Below, one piece after another: positions 8,732 to 17,556 of a stretch of 64,000 bases of DNA. The stretch's first letter is position 1. Each line of letters starts with the position of its first letter. The position numbers and the translations under genes are program-made. The stretch covers positions 20,916 through 84,915 of the forward strand of contig JAUNHX010000009.1 of the NCBI GenBank assembly GCA_030523765.1, in the 5' to 3' direction. The notes beneath the pieces are model-generated. The model searched no databases, was not told the DNA's origin, and worked only from the letters and a program-made list of their open reading frames with translations. The DNA comes from Bacteroidales bacterium (GTDB lineage Bacteria; Bacteroidota; Bacteroidia; Bacteroidales; P3).

Positions 8732-10528
8732 TTAATCAACCGAAGGGAAGAGGAAACTATTCAGATTGCGCATATCGCCATCCTTGCTGATCATCTTGCC
8801 CACAATGGCAGTCTTGTCCGAATGGGGAGTCACATCAATATCGATGTCGCCATCAAGTTGCGACACGGGAATAGCAGCCACCATATCGGGACCATCCTTA
8901 TGGGAATGGAGCAGCTCGTTGATTGCTTTGATACGATCGTTTTTCGACATGCAACCCGAACCATCACCAAAGGCAGCATTACCCTGCGGCATCTCAGGAA
9001 TGGGCGAGAAAGTAGGGGTAGGAGTCGGTGTTGCAGCAGCCTGAGGAGCGGGCGTAGGCATAGCATCGACCACCTGGGTCTCAACCTCGGCCTCGCTATA
9101 GATAGGCTGGGAAGCAGCCGTGGACTGCTGTAGTGTCGACTGGCGGGACGATTCTACGCGGATCTCTACAGGGGTATCCTCCATGGTAGCCACCTGTTGG
9201 TGAGCCACCTGACGCACCTGCTGGGACACAGCCTCTGGAGTACGGGTTACCACACGGATATCATCATCAACAGGAGCTTCTTGTACCAGCTGTGGAGCAG
9301 CCGCGGCCTCTACCGACTTTTCCACCGGATTGTCTTCAAGCGAAAACACCCGTCTAGCATCTACCTCACTCTTAGGAGCCTCCTGACTTTCAGGAGCAGA
9401 AGCGGGAGCAGTATCCTTCATAGCGTCTATGGGTGCAACGGGAGCAGGAGTACTGTCAATCTTATTGACACTGGTTTCTTGTGGAACACCGTCCTTATCA
9501 ACAGTAATTATTTTACCCTCCTTCGTCGTATCGTTTTTCTGGAAACCGGTAGCGATAAGGGTAATCTTCAGTTCATCCTCAGTGATGCTTTCATCCGAGC
9601 CTTCGCCCCAAATAACATCGGCCTCGCCACCCGTAATGTCGAGCAGGAAGTCGGTAACCTCGCAAATCTCCTCCATGGTAATGCTCTCGGAAGGAGCGAA
9701 GGAGAAGTATAGAAGTACATTCTTGGAACCCTTGATGTTCTGATCATTGAGCAAGGTACTCTCGGTAGCCGAACGGATAGCGTCGAGGGCACGCGATTCG
9801 CCGTGACCCACACCAGTACCCATCAAAGCGGTACCCGAATTTTCCATCACAGTGTTCACATCGCGGAAGTCGATGTTCACATAAGCGTTAACGGTAATGA
9901 TTTCGGCAATACCCTTCACAGCGGTAAAGAGCACATCATTGGCTTTGCGGAAAGCCTCTTCGATCTTCATGTTGCGGAAGGTAGCCAGCTTATCGTTGTT
10001 GATGATAATCAACGAATCAACATGTTCGCGCAGTTGTGCCACACCAGCCTCAGCCTGTTTCATACGACGGCGGCCTTCCCAGCTGAAAGGCATCGTAACC
10101 ACACCCACCACAAGGATGTGTTTCACATCCTCGTCGTCGAGTTCGATGCTCTTAGCAATCTCGGCAATCACAGGGGCAGCACCCGTACCGGTACCACCAC
10201 CCATACCAGCGGTGATGAAGAGCATCTGCGTATTGTGTGAGATAGCTTCGCGGATTTCGTCTTTGTGTTCGAGGGCAGCACGGCGAGCACGTTCAGGGAC
10301 GTTGCCAGCACCCAAGTTGCCCAATACAATACGATGGCTCACAGGACTGGTAGAGAGAGCCTTCATATCGGTATTGCAGATAATGAAGTCGACACCATTG
10401 ATGCCTTCCTCATACATGTGGTTGACAGCATTACCACCACCGCCACCGACGCCGATGACTTTGATGTAGGAAGATTGCTCAATCGGAGCATCAAAGGTTA
10501 ACATAGGGGTATCAATTAATTCGTCCAT
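8732..10528 (-). CDS. ftsZ: Cell division GTPase FtsZ
   Basis: Tubulin-like GTPase that polymerises at mid-cell to form the Z ring and recruit the divisome. The 598-residue protein shows the nucleotide-binding 'GGGGGNAVNHM' near residue 29, the tubulin signature GGGTGTG at 110-116 and the T7 loop 'NIDFRDVNTV' with the catalytic aspartates at about 220 and 223. The globular core ends near residue 340. A long linker rich in A, P, Q, T and E (about 340-585) follows, then the conserved tail 'RNLNSFLFPSVD'. The linker makes it much longer than the 380-400 residues of model FtsZ, which is usual for Bacteroidales. It is the last gene of the dcw cluster, 228 bp after ftsA, a gap wide enough for its own promoter. 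Confidence 0.97.
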   Translation of the reverse strand: MDELIDTPMLTFDAPIEQSSYIKVIGVGGGGGNAVNHMYEEGINGVDFIICNTDMKALSTSPVSHRIVLGNLGAGNVPERARRAALEHKDEIREAISHNTQMLFITAGMGGGTGTGAAPVIAEIAKSIELDDEDVKHILVVGVVTMPFSWEGRRRMKQAEAGVAQLREHVDSLIIINNDKLATFRNMKIEEAFRKANDVLFTAVKGIAEIITVNAYVNIDFRDVNTVMENSGTALMGTGVGHGESRALDAIRSATESTLLNDQNIKGSKNVLLYFSFAPSESITMEEICEVTDFLLDITGGEADVIWGEGSDESITEDELKITLIATGFQKNDTTKEGKIITVDKDGVPQETSVNKIDSTPAPVAPIDAMKDTAPASAPESQEAPKSEVDARRVFSLEDNPVEKSVEAAAAPQLVQEAPVDDDIRVVTRTPEAVSQQVRQVAHQQVATMEDTPVEIRVESSRQSTLQQSTAASQPIYSEAEVETQVVDAMPTPAPQAAATPTPTPTFSPIPEMPQGNAAFGDGSGCMSKNDRIKAINELLHSHKDGPDMVAAIPVSQLDGDIDIDVTPHSDKTAIVGKMISKDGDMRNLNSFLFPSVD

Positions 10529-10756
10529 CTTCTTATCTATTATTATCTCGTTTTGGAGTAAATTTTCTTTTTTTAACTAGGATAATCGCCCTCAAAAAGA
10601 ATATATATCATTTACATACAGAGCTTTAAACTTATTTCAAGCGAAAATTATCAAAGTGTAAAATTACAATGATGTTCTTAATTATGCAACGGTTGAGCAA
10701 ACAAGTTATCAACAAGTTACTAACAATAAGGTTATCATATGTTGTAAACCAGTTAT
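10529..10756 (-). promoter_or_regulatory. ftsA-ftsZ intergenic region, probable ftsZ promoter
   Basis: An AT-rich gap of 228 bp, long for this operon. On the minus strand a TTTG is followed 17 bp later by TAAGTTTA, a weak match to the TTTG / TAnnTTTG promoter. TTATCAACA at 10706-10714 differs by one base from the DnaA box TTATCCACA. No coding frame was seen. Confidence 0.4.
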
Positions 10757-12160
10757 TTATTCATCTTTCTCGTTGCCATTTTCGAGGAACATTTTCGTCA
10801 AATAATCGTTTACCGACGAAATGAAACCACTGCCCTTGGGAGCTTTCTCCTTCTTCTCCTCTTTGTTCTTACGACCACCGAAGAGACCACCGCGACGCTG
10901 CTTCACCTCCTCTTCCGGTTCAGGACGAACAGGGGTCGGCTCGATAGGATCAGGCATAGGCTCTGGATCAGGTTCTGGCTTTCGGGCACGCTCATACTCA
11001 GCCTTCTCGATGCCATAGAGCACCAATCCGATACCAGTAGAATACATACCGTTAGCCAGTTCTTCACGGTTTTCCAGTTCCAGATGAATTGTAGGATCGC
11101 CAATGCGACTCTCGATGCCGAGGGTATAAGAGGCAAGATCCTTGATATTGGTAAGTTGCGAGCCACCACCAGTAAGTACCACGCCACCAATCAGTTGCTT
11201 GCCATACTCCGAAATCTTGATCTCATAGTCCACCTGTTCAAGAATCATCTTAGCACGCGAACTGATAATGCTAGCCAACGTCTTCATGTTGATTTCCTTT
11301 GGCGTATGACTCTTGAAGACGGGAATTGAGATGAAATCGTTCTCGCTCACCATCTGCGGCAAACAGTTGCCAAAGCGAGTCTTCAGCGCCTCTGCTTGGT
11401 TCTTCATCACCTGGCACGACTCCTTGATATCGTTGGTAATCACACCGCCAGCCAAAGGCAACACCGAGGTATGGCGGATAATATTGTCGGTAAAGATAGC
11501 GATATCGGTAGTACCACCACCAATATCAACCAAAGCAATACCCACATTGCGGTCGCTATCGTCGAGCACCGCATAGGAGGAGGCTACCGGTTCAAGGATC
11601 ACACCCTCCACCTTCAGGTTGGCATAGCGAATAGCCTCGCGGATAGCTTCCAGATTGGTGGTATTGCCCGTTACCACGTGGAAATTGGCACGCAGTTCGT
11701 GGCCTGGAACTCCTACAGGGGAAATATCGGTAGAGAGTTCCTGACCATCAATGATGTAATTCTGAGGCAACACATGGATAATCTCCTCACCTGGTTTGAG
11801 GAGCGTTTGGTACTGCGTATCAATCAGCTTCAAGAGGTCATCCTCCTGAATCAGTTTGTGGTCGGGCGGTATCATCACCGTGCCCTGGTTGCGCGAGCTA
11901 CGGATATGCTGACCAGCCACACCCACATAGACGCTCTCCACCTCGACATCGGCACGATCAGAGGCCTCTTTCACCGCCTGTTTGATAGAATTGGATGTAT
12001 CAAGCACATTGATAACAATACCTTTATCGACACCTGCCGACTCCGTCTTGCCATAGCCCAAAATTTTCACCTTGCCCGACTCACTACGTTGTCCAATAAA
12101 GCAAGCAATCTTGGTAGTACCAATGTCCAATCCTACAATAATTTCGTTCGTGTTATTCAT
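10757..12160 (-). CDS. ftsA: Cell division protein FtsA
   Basis: Actin-like ATPase that tethers FtsZ filaments to the inner membrane. The 467-residue protein starts 'NTNEIIVGLDIGTTKIACFIG' (phosphate-1 motif). It carries 'ALVDIGGGTTDIAIF' (phosphate-2) and 'VLTGGGSQL' (adenosine motif). The C-terminus has a Pro/Glu-rich and Lys-rich linker and then an amphipathic helix around 'SVNDYLTKMFLEN', the expected membrane-targeting sequence. It lies 60 bp downstream of ftsQ and before ftsZ, in the classic ftsQAZ order. Confidence 0.97.
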   Translation of the reverse strand: MNNTNEIIVGLDIGTTKIACFIGQRSESGKVKILGYGKTESAGVDKGIVINVLDTSNSIKQAVKEASDRADVEVESVYVGVAGQHIRSSRNQGTVMIPPDHKLIQEDDLLKLIDTQYQTLLKPGEEIIHVLPQNYIIDGQELSTDISPVGVPGHELRANFHVVTGNTTNLEAIREAIRYANLKVEGVILEPVASSYAVLDDSDRNVGIALVDIGGGTTDIAIFTDNIIRHTSVLPLAGGVITNDIKESCQVMKNQAEALKTRFGNCLPQMVSENDFISIPVFKSHTPKEINMKTLASIISSRAKMILEQVDYEIKISEYGKQLIGGVVLTGGGSQLTNIKDLASYTLGIESRIGDPTIHLELENREELANGMYSTGIGLVLYGIEKAEYERARKPEPDPEPMPDPIEPTPVRPEPEEEVKQRRGGLFGGRKNKEEKKEKAPKGSGFISSVNDYLTKMFLENGNEKDE

Positions 12161-12220
12161 AATGCTATATGTTTAATAAGTAATTACTTTCTTTTTTGTT
12201 TAACACTTGCTGGTTTGTTA

Positions 12221-13012
12221 TTATCTGTTACGACAAATCACCTGGCCCTCATATTTGAGGTTGATCTGACTATAAGTCTCCCAACCCACACGACTTAAGC
12301 CTTGCCGATAGAAGGTAACCAAATCGGAGAGCTTCTGCTCCAAGTGGTCGGGACTGCCCACCACCACAATATGGTTGCCCACCTTAGGCACTAGCACCAC
12401 ATCGCGATCGCTGTTTACATACACCTGATCGAAGAGAACACCCACCTCGGGATGATCGTAGAGATAGCATGCCACCAGCCACATAGCCACCACCCCCGAC
12501 TGTCTACGAGAGGTATCTTGAGCCAAAGTAGCCAAATCGAGTTGCTGCGGATTCACCAACCGTTCGGCAATAGCCTCGTTGGCCACCAACACATCGGCAT
12601 CGCCCTCATCGCCAATTGGCATATAGCGACCCCTACGGTCGATATAGCACTCGTTACCATCTAGGAAGAGACGCATCACAGGGCTGCTTTGCACCGCCTC
12701 GACCACTAGATGGCAGTCGATACTGATCGACACATTGCAGTGTTCAATATAAGGGATAGCCATGATTGAATCACGGATAGCCCTCTGATTAACCTCCTGC
12801 ACCTGCTGACCAGTCAAGGTAGGAAACAACAAGAGCACCTGCTCTTCGATCTTAGCAGCAGAGATGAGAGTATCGTTCACCCCATAGTCTATTTGGGCTT
12901 TGACACCACGCACATGGCTATGGTTGCGCACCACGTTGGAGACAACGATGATCGCCAGCAACAATACTACAAAGAGTACGTAGAGCCATATCTTAGTGCT
13001 TTTCTTCATCAT
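12221..13012 (-). CDS. ftsQ: Cell division protein FtsQ
   Basis: Bitopic divisome protein linking the cytoplasmic ring to periplasmic wall synthesis through FtsL and FtsB. The 263-residue protein has a short basic N-terminus, one membrane helix at about residues 8-26 and a periplasmic region with the 'IPYIEHCNVSISIDCHLVVEAVQSSPVMRLF' segment typical of FtsQ/DivIB beta domains. Sequence conservation is low in this family, so position between murC and ftsA adds much of the support. The gap to murC is 11 bp, so the two are co-transcribed. Confidence 0.9.
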   Translation of the reverse strand: MMKKSTKIWLYVLFVVLLLAIIVVSNVVRNHSHVRGVKAQIDYGVNDTLISAAKIEEQVLLLFPTLTGQQVQEVNQRAIRDSIMAIPYIEHCNVSISIDCHLVVEAVQSSPVMRLFLDGNECYIDRRGRYMPIGDEGDADVLVANEAIAERLVNPQQLDLATLAQDTSRRQSGVVAMWLVACYLYDHPEVGVLFDQVYVNSDRDVVLVPKVGNHIVVVGSPDHLEQKLSDLVTFYRQGLSRVGWETYSQINLKYEGQVICRNR

Positions 13013-13023
13013 CTTACCTTTTA

Positions 13024-14484
13024 TTATTCGTTGTTAACATAGGCCTCACGCAACTTCTGCTCCACTTCCGGCACCAGTCGATCAATATCGCCAGCACCCA
13101 TAGTTACCACCACCTGCGGACAGAGCGCCACTACCACATTGGCCAGCTGCTCACGCTCCACCAAGTATTTGTTCATCGACTTTACCCTTTGCAGGATCAT
13201 CTTCGAGCTAACGCCAAAGATAGGCTTCTCGCGAGCCGGATAGATATCAAGCATCACCAACTCATCGAGCGATGAGAGGACTTCAGCAAACTGCGGTGCC
13301 AAGTCGCGCGTGCGGGTATATAGATGGGGTTGAAACACCCCCACAATCCGATGGTCAGGATAGAGATAGCGCACACTGTCGAGTGTAGCCTTGATTTCCT
13401 GCGGATGGTGGGCATAATCGTCGATATAGACAATATTCTTTTCGTTGATATGATAATCGAAACGACGACGAATACCAGCAAAAGTCTTCAACCCATGCCG
13501 CAACTGATACTCATCGAGTCCACACGAAAGGGCCACAGCCGAGGCAGCCACCGCATTCTCCACATTGTAGAGACTCGAATTGGTGAGCTGCAAATCGTAG
13601 AGCACCCTACTAGGGGTACGCAAATCGAAATAGATATTGCCACGATAGTGACGCACATTGATAGCATAATAATCGGCCTCAATACCATGGGCCGTATAGC
13701 TGTGGTGCTTCACCCCTTCGGGTAAATGGATAGGACGAGGGGTATCAACCGAATGGGAGGCAGCAGCAGGTGTCTCCTCGTGGTGATGCTGATGCTCCTC
13801 GTGGTGATGGTGCATATCCTCAAAGAGCCCCTCCTTCACAAAAAGCGCCCCCTCTGGATGGGTTTGTGAGGCATACTGCTCGAAAGCCTGCAGCAGTTTT
13901 TCGTGCGAGCCATAGATATCGAGATGATCAGGATCGGTGGCAGTGATCACACTATAGTAAGGATGCAACTGAAGGAACGAGCGATCATACTCGTCGGCCT
14001 CCACCACCACCCATTCACTCTTGTTGTCGACCACCATATTGCTGTCGAAATTCTTGGCAATACCACCCAAAAAGGCACTACATCCTAACGGCGAAGCATG
14101 TAGCAGATAGGCAATCATGCTACTGGTAGTAGTTTTGCCATGCGAACCAGCCACAGCTATACATTTCTTGCCCCGTGTCAGTTCACCCAGCATCTGCGAG
14201 CGCTTCATCATAGGGATGCCGCTAGCCGCCAAATACTGGTATTCGGCCGTATCGGTAGGCACTGCAGGGGTATAAACAATCTGATCGATATGAGAAGGAA
14301 TCTGTTGGGGATCGTCCTCGAAATGAATACTGATACCCTCGGCTTGCAGCTGATCGGTTAGCGGACTAGGGGTACGGTCGTAGCCCGCCACCAGGTCGCC
14401 CCGTTGGTGGAAGAAACGGGCCAAGGCACTCATGCCTATACCGCCAATACCCAAGAAATAATATGATCTACGCTGCTCCATCAT
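13024..14484 (-). CDS. murC: UDP-N-acetylmuramate--L-alanine ligase MurC
   Basis: Cytoplasmic ATP-dependent ligase adding L-alanine to UDP-MurNAc, the first peptide step of peptidoglycan. The 486-residue protein has the N-terminal nucleotide fold 'FLGIGGIGMSALA' (10-22), the ATP loop 'GSHGKTTT' (113-120), 'EADEYDRSF' (162-170) and the C-terminal 'DDYAHHPQEI'. An unusual His-rich loop (HHHH at 225-228, HHH at 233-235, more His to about 260) is inserted in the central domain. The start codon overlaps the stop of murG by 4 bp, so translation is probably coupled. Confidence 0.96.
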   Translation of the reverse strand: MMEQRRSYYFLGIGGIGMSALARFFHQRGDLVAGYDRTPSPLTDQLQAEGISIHFEDDPQQIPSHIDQIVYTPAVPTDTAEYQYLAASGIPMMKRSQMLGELTRGKKCIAVAGSHGKTTTSSMIAYLLHASPLGCSAFLGGIAKNFDSNMVVDNKSEWVVVEADEYDRSFLQLHPYYSVITATDPDHLDIYGSHEKLLQAFEQYASQTHPEGALFVKEGLFEDMHHHHEEHQHHHEETPAAASHSVDTPRPIHLPEGVKHHSYTAHGIEADYYAINVRHYRGNIYFDLRTPSRVLYDLQLTNSSLYNVENAVAASAVALSCGLDEYQLRHGLKTFAGIRRRFDYHINEKNIVYIDDYAHHPQEIKATLDSVRYLYPDHRIVGVFQPHLYTRTRDLAPQFAEVLSSLDELVMLDIYPAREKPIFGVSSKMILQRVKSMNKYLVEREQLANVVVALCPQVVVTMGAGDIDRLVPEVEQKLREAYVNNE

Positions 14485-15584
14485 CCCTGTTTATTAGTCA
14501 GTTTTTCAATCTCGTCAACAATACGTTCAGCCGCATGGCGTACCCCCATCTGGCTACAAGCTTTGGCCATAGCCTCTCGCTGTTCGGGATTGTCGAGCAA
14601 ACGGTTCAGCACACTGATGCCCACCGTATTGCATTCGGCATCGCGCACCATCAAAGCGGCACCCTTCTCCACCAACGCCATTGCATTCTTGGTTTGATGA
14701 TCCTCTGCCACATTTGGGGAAGGAATCAAGATGATAGGCTTACCCACCAAACAGAGCTCACTGATAGCGATAGCACCAGCACGGCTCACCACCACATCGG
14801 CAGCAGCATAGGCCATATCCATTCTACCTATAAACTGATGCACCTTCACCCATTCACCAACGCCAGCGGCAGCCACCTTCTGTTTGGTCTCCTCGAACAT
14901 CCATTTGCCCGTTTGCCAAACCAACTGCACCTTGTTGTCTTTATAATAGTTAAGATGATTGATCATCATCTCGTTGATACTGCGAGCACCCAAGCTGCCC
15001 CCCACCGATAGCACCACCGGCCGTTCGGGATTCAACTCAAAGAAGCGGCAGCCCTCGTCGCGCGAAGCCTGCATCTCCTCGATATCCTTGCGTACCGGGT
15101 TACCTGTGAGGACAATCTTTTCGGCAGGAAAATATTTGTCAAGCCCCTCATAGGCCACACAGATTGTAGCAGCCGTTTTGGAGAGCATCTTGTTGGTAAG
15201 ACCAGGATAGGAGTTTTGCTCCTGCAGCAGCGTAGTGAAACCCAACTTAGCAGCCGTTTTAAGGGTAGGGGCACTAGCATAGCCACCCACACCCACCACG
15301 ATGTCGGGATTGAAATCCCTCACAATCGATTTCACCATCCGTTGGCTTTTCATCATCTTGAAAGGAACAGCGAGGTTTTTGAGGGTGAGGCGACGTTGCA
15401 AACCAGCAATAGGCAAAGCCTTGATATCGTAGCCAGCAGCCGGCACCTTCTCCATTTCCATGCGTCCTTCGGCACCAACAAAGAGAATCTGAGCATCGTT
15501 CCAACGAGCCTTGATGGCGTTGGCGATGGCGATGGCGGGAAAGATATGTCCGCCGCTTCCTCCTCCACTAATGATAGCTCTCAT
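14481..15584 (-). CDS. murG: Lipid II synthase MurG
   Basis: Membrane-associated glycosyltransferase that adds GlcNAc to lipid I to make lipid II. The 367-residue protein begins 'MRAIISGGGSGGHIFPAIAIA', the N-terminal glycine-rich loop of MurG. It has 'VVGVGGYASAPTLKTA', 'LLQEQNSYPGLTNK' and the UDP-GlcNAc site 'VVSRAGAIAISELCLVGKPIILIPSPNVAEDHQTKNA'. It sits between ftsW and murC with a 4-bp overlap with murC. The 82-bp gap to ftsW holds no recognised gene. Confidence 0.97.
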   Translation of the reverse strand: MRAIISGGGSGGHIFPAIAIANAIKARWNDAQILFVGAEGRMEMEKVPAAGYDIKALPIAGLQRRLTLKNLAVPFKMMKSQRMVKSIVRDFNPDIVVGVGGYASAPTLKTAAKLGFTTLLQEQNSYPGLTNKMLSKTAATICVAYEGLDKYFPAEKIVLTGNPVRKDIEEMQASRDEGCRFFELNPERPVVLSVGGSLGARSINEMMINHLNYYKDNKVQLVWQTGKWMFEETKQKVAAAGVGEWVKVHQFIGRMDMAYAAADVVVSRAGAIAISELCLVGKPIILIPSPNVAEDHQTKNAMALVEKGAALMVRDAECNTVGISVLNRLLDNPEQREAMAKACSQMGVRHAAERIVDEIEKLTNKQG

Positions 15585-15666
15585 TTCTATTCTCCTTTCT
15601 TTTTTGATTAAACGATGAGCATTAACGCTCTATAATGTACACAGATGTATTTGATTTGTTTTCAAG

Positions 15667-16932
15667 TTATACGGTAGCCGAAGCCCCGTTGTTACTTTCG
15701 TTGGCCACAGCCACCGTCTCTTTAAACTCTTTGCTTCGTTGCTTCCTCTCGTCGTCGGCCTGCTCCACCTTGTTGGTATCGTAGGCCACCGCCTGGATAA
15801 CGCCGATAGCAAAGCCCATCATGATATAGGCCGTACCTCCACGACTAATGAGTGGCAACGTCTGTCCCGTTACAGGCAGCGCCCCTACCGCCACCGCCAT
15901 ATTCACCAACGCCTGTATGAAGATAAGGGAACCCAGACCCGCCGATACCAACGATCCGAAGAAACCCTTGCAGCGCCGCGAAATACGGAGACAACGCATA
16001 TAGAGGAAGCCATAGAGGAACAACACAATGATGCCCCCCATCATACCCGATTCCTCGATGATGATGGCATAGATAAAATCGTTGTCGGCCTCACTCATCA
16101 AGCGAGCATGGACCGTATTACCCACACCCACACCGAAGAAACCGCCCGTAGCCACAGCCATGCGGGCCATATTCTCCTGCGTAAGTTCGTCGGGATTGGG
16201 ATGGAGCCACGAGTCGACACGGTGGCCCCACGTAGTGGCACGCTTCAGCATACCTTGCGAGTTGTTACTATTGTAGATACCCATAGCCTGCTCACGCTGC
16301 TGCTGATGGTATGCATGACTCGAATAGGCCAAGAAGGCCACACCCAGCGCCCCTACAATAGCCATGGTGGTAAGCACATAACGCGTATTGACACCGCCAA
16401 TAAGCATCACCACTAGCGAAATAACAATCACCAATGCCGAGGTAGAGAAGTTTTCGCGCAGAATCAAACCTGCCGTAAGTCCCACCAAGATGAGCAGTTG
16501 GTAGAAGAAAGGCTTCTCGTCGAGCATATCCTGATTCACAGCAATCTGGCGCGACAGATAAACCACCAACACCACCTTACCAATCTCCGACGGTTGGAAC
16601 CGACCAATGATAGGGATAGCCATCCAACGGCCACCCAGCACCATCATAGCCACCAACAGTCCTAAACTGATAAGGTATAGCAGCCTCGACACCTTCGAGA
16701 AAGCCCTATAATTCATATTGGCCAACGCCACCACCTCCACAAAGGCCACCACCACAAAGGCAGCATGACGCACGAAAGCTCGCCACGGAGTGGTATAGGC
16801 CTTGGTAACAGCCTGCAGCTCGATGGTGCTATATACAGCCACCAGCGATATCAGCATCAGCAGTATCACCACCAGCCACAACCACAGGTCGCCCTTCAGC
16901 ACATGCGATAGTTTAAACTTTCTTGCTTTCAT
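15667..16932 (-). CDS. ftsW: Septal peptidoglycan polymerase FtsW
   Basis: SEDS-family glycosyltransferase that polymerises lipid II at the septum together with FtsI. The 421-residue protein has about ten hydrophobic segments, 'QPSEIGKVVLVVYLSR', 'NPDELTQENMARMAVATGGFFGVG' and, near the end, 'LPVTGQTLPLISRGGTAYIMMGFAIGVI', the family's C-terminal signature. A charged tail follows. It lies 52 bp after the murD remnant and before murG. Confidence 0.96.
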   Translation of the reverse strand: MKARKFKLSHVLKGDLWLWLVVILLMLISLVAVYSTIELQAVTKAYTTPWRAFVRHAAFVVVAFVEVVALANMNYRAFSKVSRLLYLISLGLLVAMMVLGGRWMAIPIIGRFQPSEIGKVVLVVYLSRQIAVNQDMLDEKPFFYQLLILVGLTAGLILRENFSTSALVIVISLVVMLIGGVNTRYVLTTMAIVGALGVAFLAYSSHAYHQQQREQAMGIYNSNNSQGMLKRATTWGHRVDSWLHPNPDELTQENMARMAVATGGFFGVGVGNTVHARLMSEADNDFIYAIIIEESGMMGGIIVLFLYGFLYMRCLRISRRCKGFFGSLVSAGLGSLIFIQALVNMAVAVGALPVTGQTLPLISRGGTAYIMMGFAIGVIQAVAYDTNKVEQADDERKQRSKEFKETVAVANESNNGASATV

Positions 16933-16984
16933 GGTGTTTCTTTTTCTCTCTTTTGGGTTTGTTGTCCTAATTAGATAATCAACA

Positions 16985-17524
16985 TTATACTTCGTTCACT
17001 TCGACCGTAAACTGGGCCCCTTCGGTATAGGCATCGCTACCATTGTCGCCAGCAGGTGAAAAAAGCACCTTAGGGGTTTCAATATTGCGGTAGAAAGCCA
17101 AATGGACCGCTTCGGCAATATTATGGGCATCGACCACCGAAGGCACCTCGCCATCAAAAGCCTGATGTAGACGGCTGGTATCGTTGCCTACCGCCACCAG
17201 CATCGTAACCTTCTCCTTGGCCAGCGGCACCAACTTGGAGTAGTCGGCCTGATTATCATCGCCATTGGCAATCCATACCAACTTACCCTCATTACTATCG
17301 AGGGCATACCAAGTAGCGTTCACCGAACGAGAGGCAGCATCGTTCACAAATTCTGTTCCACGGATGCGAGCCACAAACTCCATACGGTACGGCATCTCAT
17401 CGAAGCGGTTGAAGCACTGGCGCATTTGTTCGTTGCGTAGTCGACGTAGTTTCAGCGAGTCGATACCTGCCAGTCCGGTATGAATGCTCTCGCGTCCTTG
17501 TTTTGCTAAAGTTTCTATGCTCAT
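16985..17524 (-). pseudogene. MurD C-terminal domain remnant
   Basis: At the usual murD position between mraY and ftsW there is an intact frame of only 179 residues, against about 440 in MurD. It matches the last part of the family: 'MPYRMEFVARIRGTEFVND' (45-62) corresponds to the 'PHR-E' and 'NDSKATN' region, and 'VLFSPAGD' (153-160) to the 'LLSPACAS' region. The UDP-MurNAc-Ala domain and the GTNGKTT ATPase domain are absent, and the 32-bp gap to mraY leaves no room for them. The lysine of NDSKATN is Ala here, and the residues after SPA do not match. It should not be able to ligate D-glutamate alone. The frame is undamaged, so it may be a domesticated accessory domain rather than a dead gene. 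A true MurD must be encoded elsewhere. Confidence 0.75.
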
Positions 17525-17556
17525 ATATATTGTTTCGATGTATTTTACAAATCAGA

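Noticed and set aside
11396..12298. A 300-codon open frame on the plus strand opposite ftsA
   Set aside because: It is antisense to the certain ftsA and ftsQ genes, has no family resemblance and follows the codon pattern of the opposite strand.
17525..17556. Frameshifted remainder of murD upstream of the C-terminal fragment
   Set aside because: Only 32 bp separate the fragment from the mraY stop codon, so the missing two domains cannot be present in another frame.
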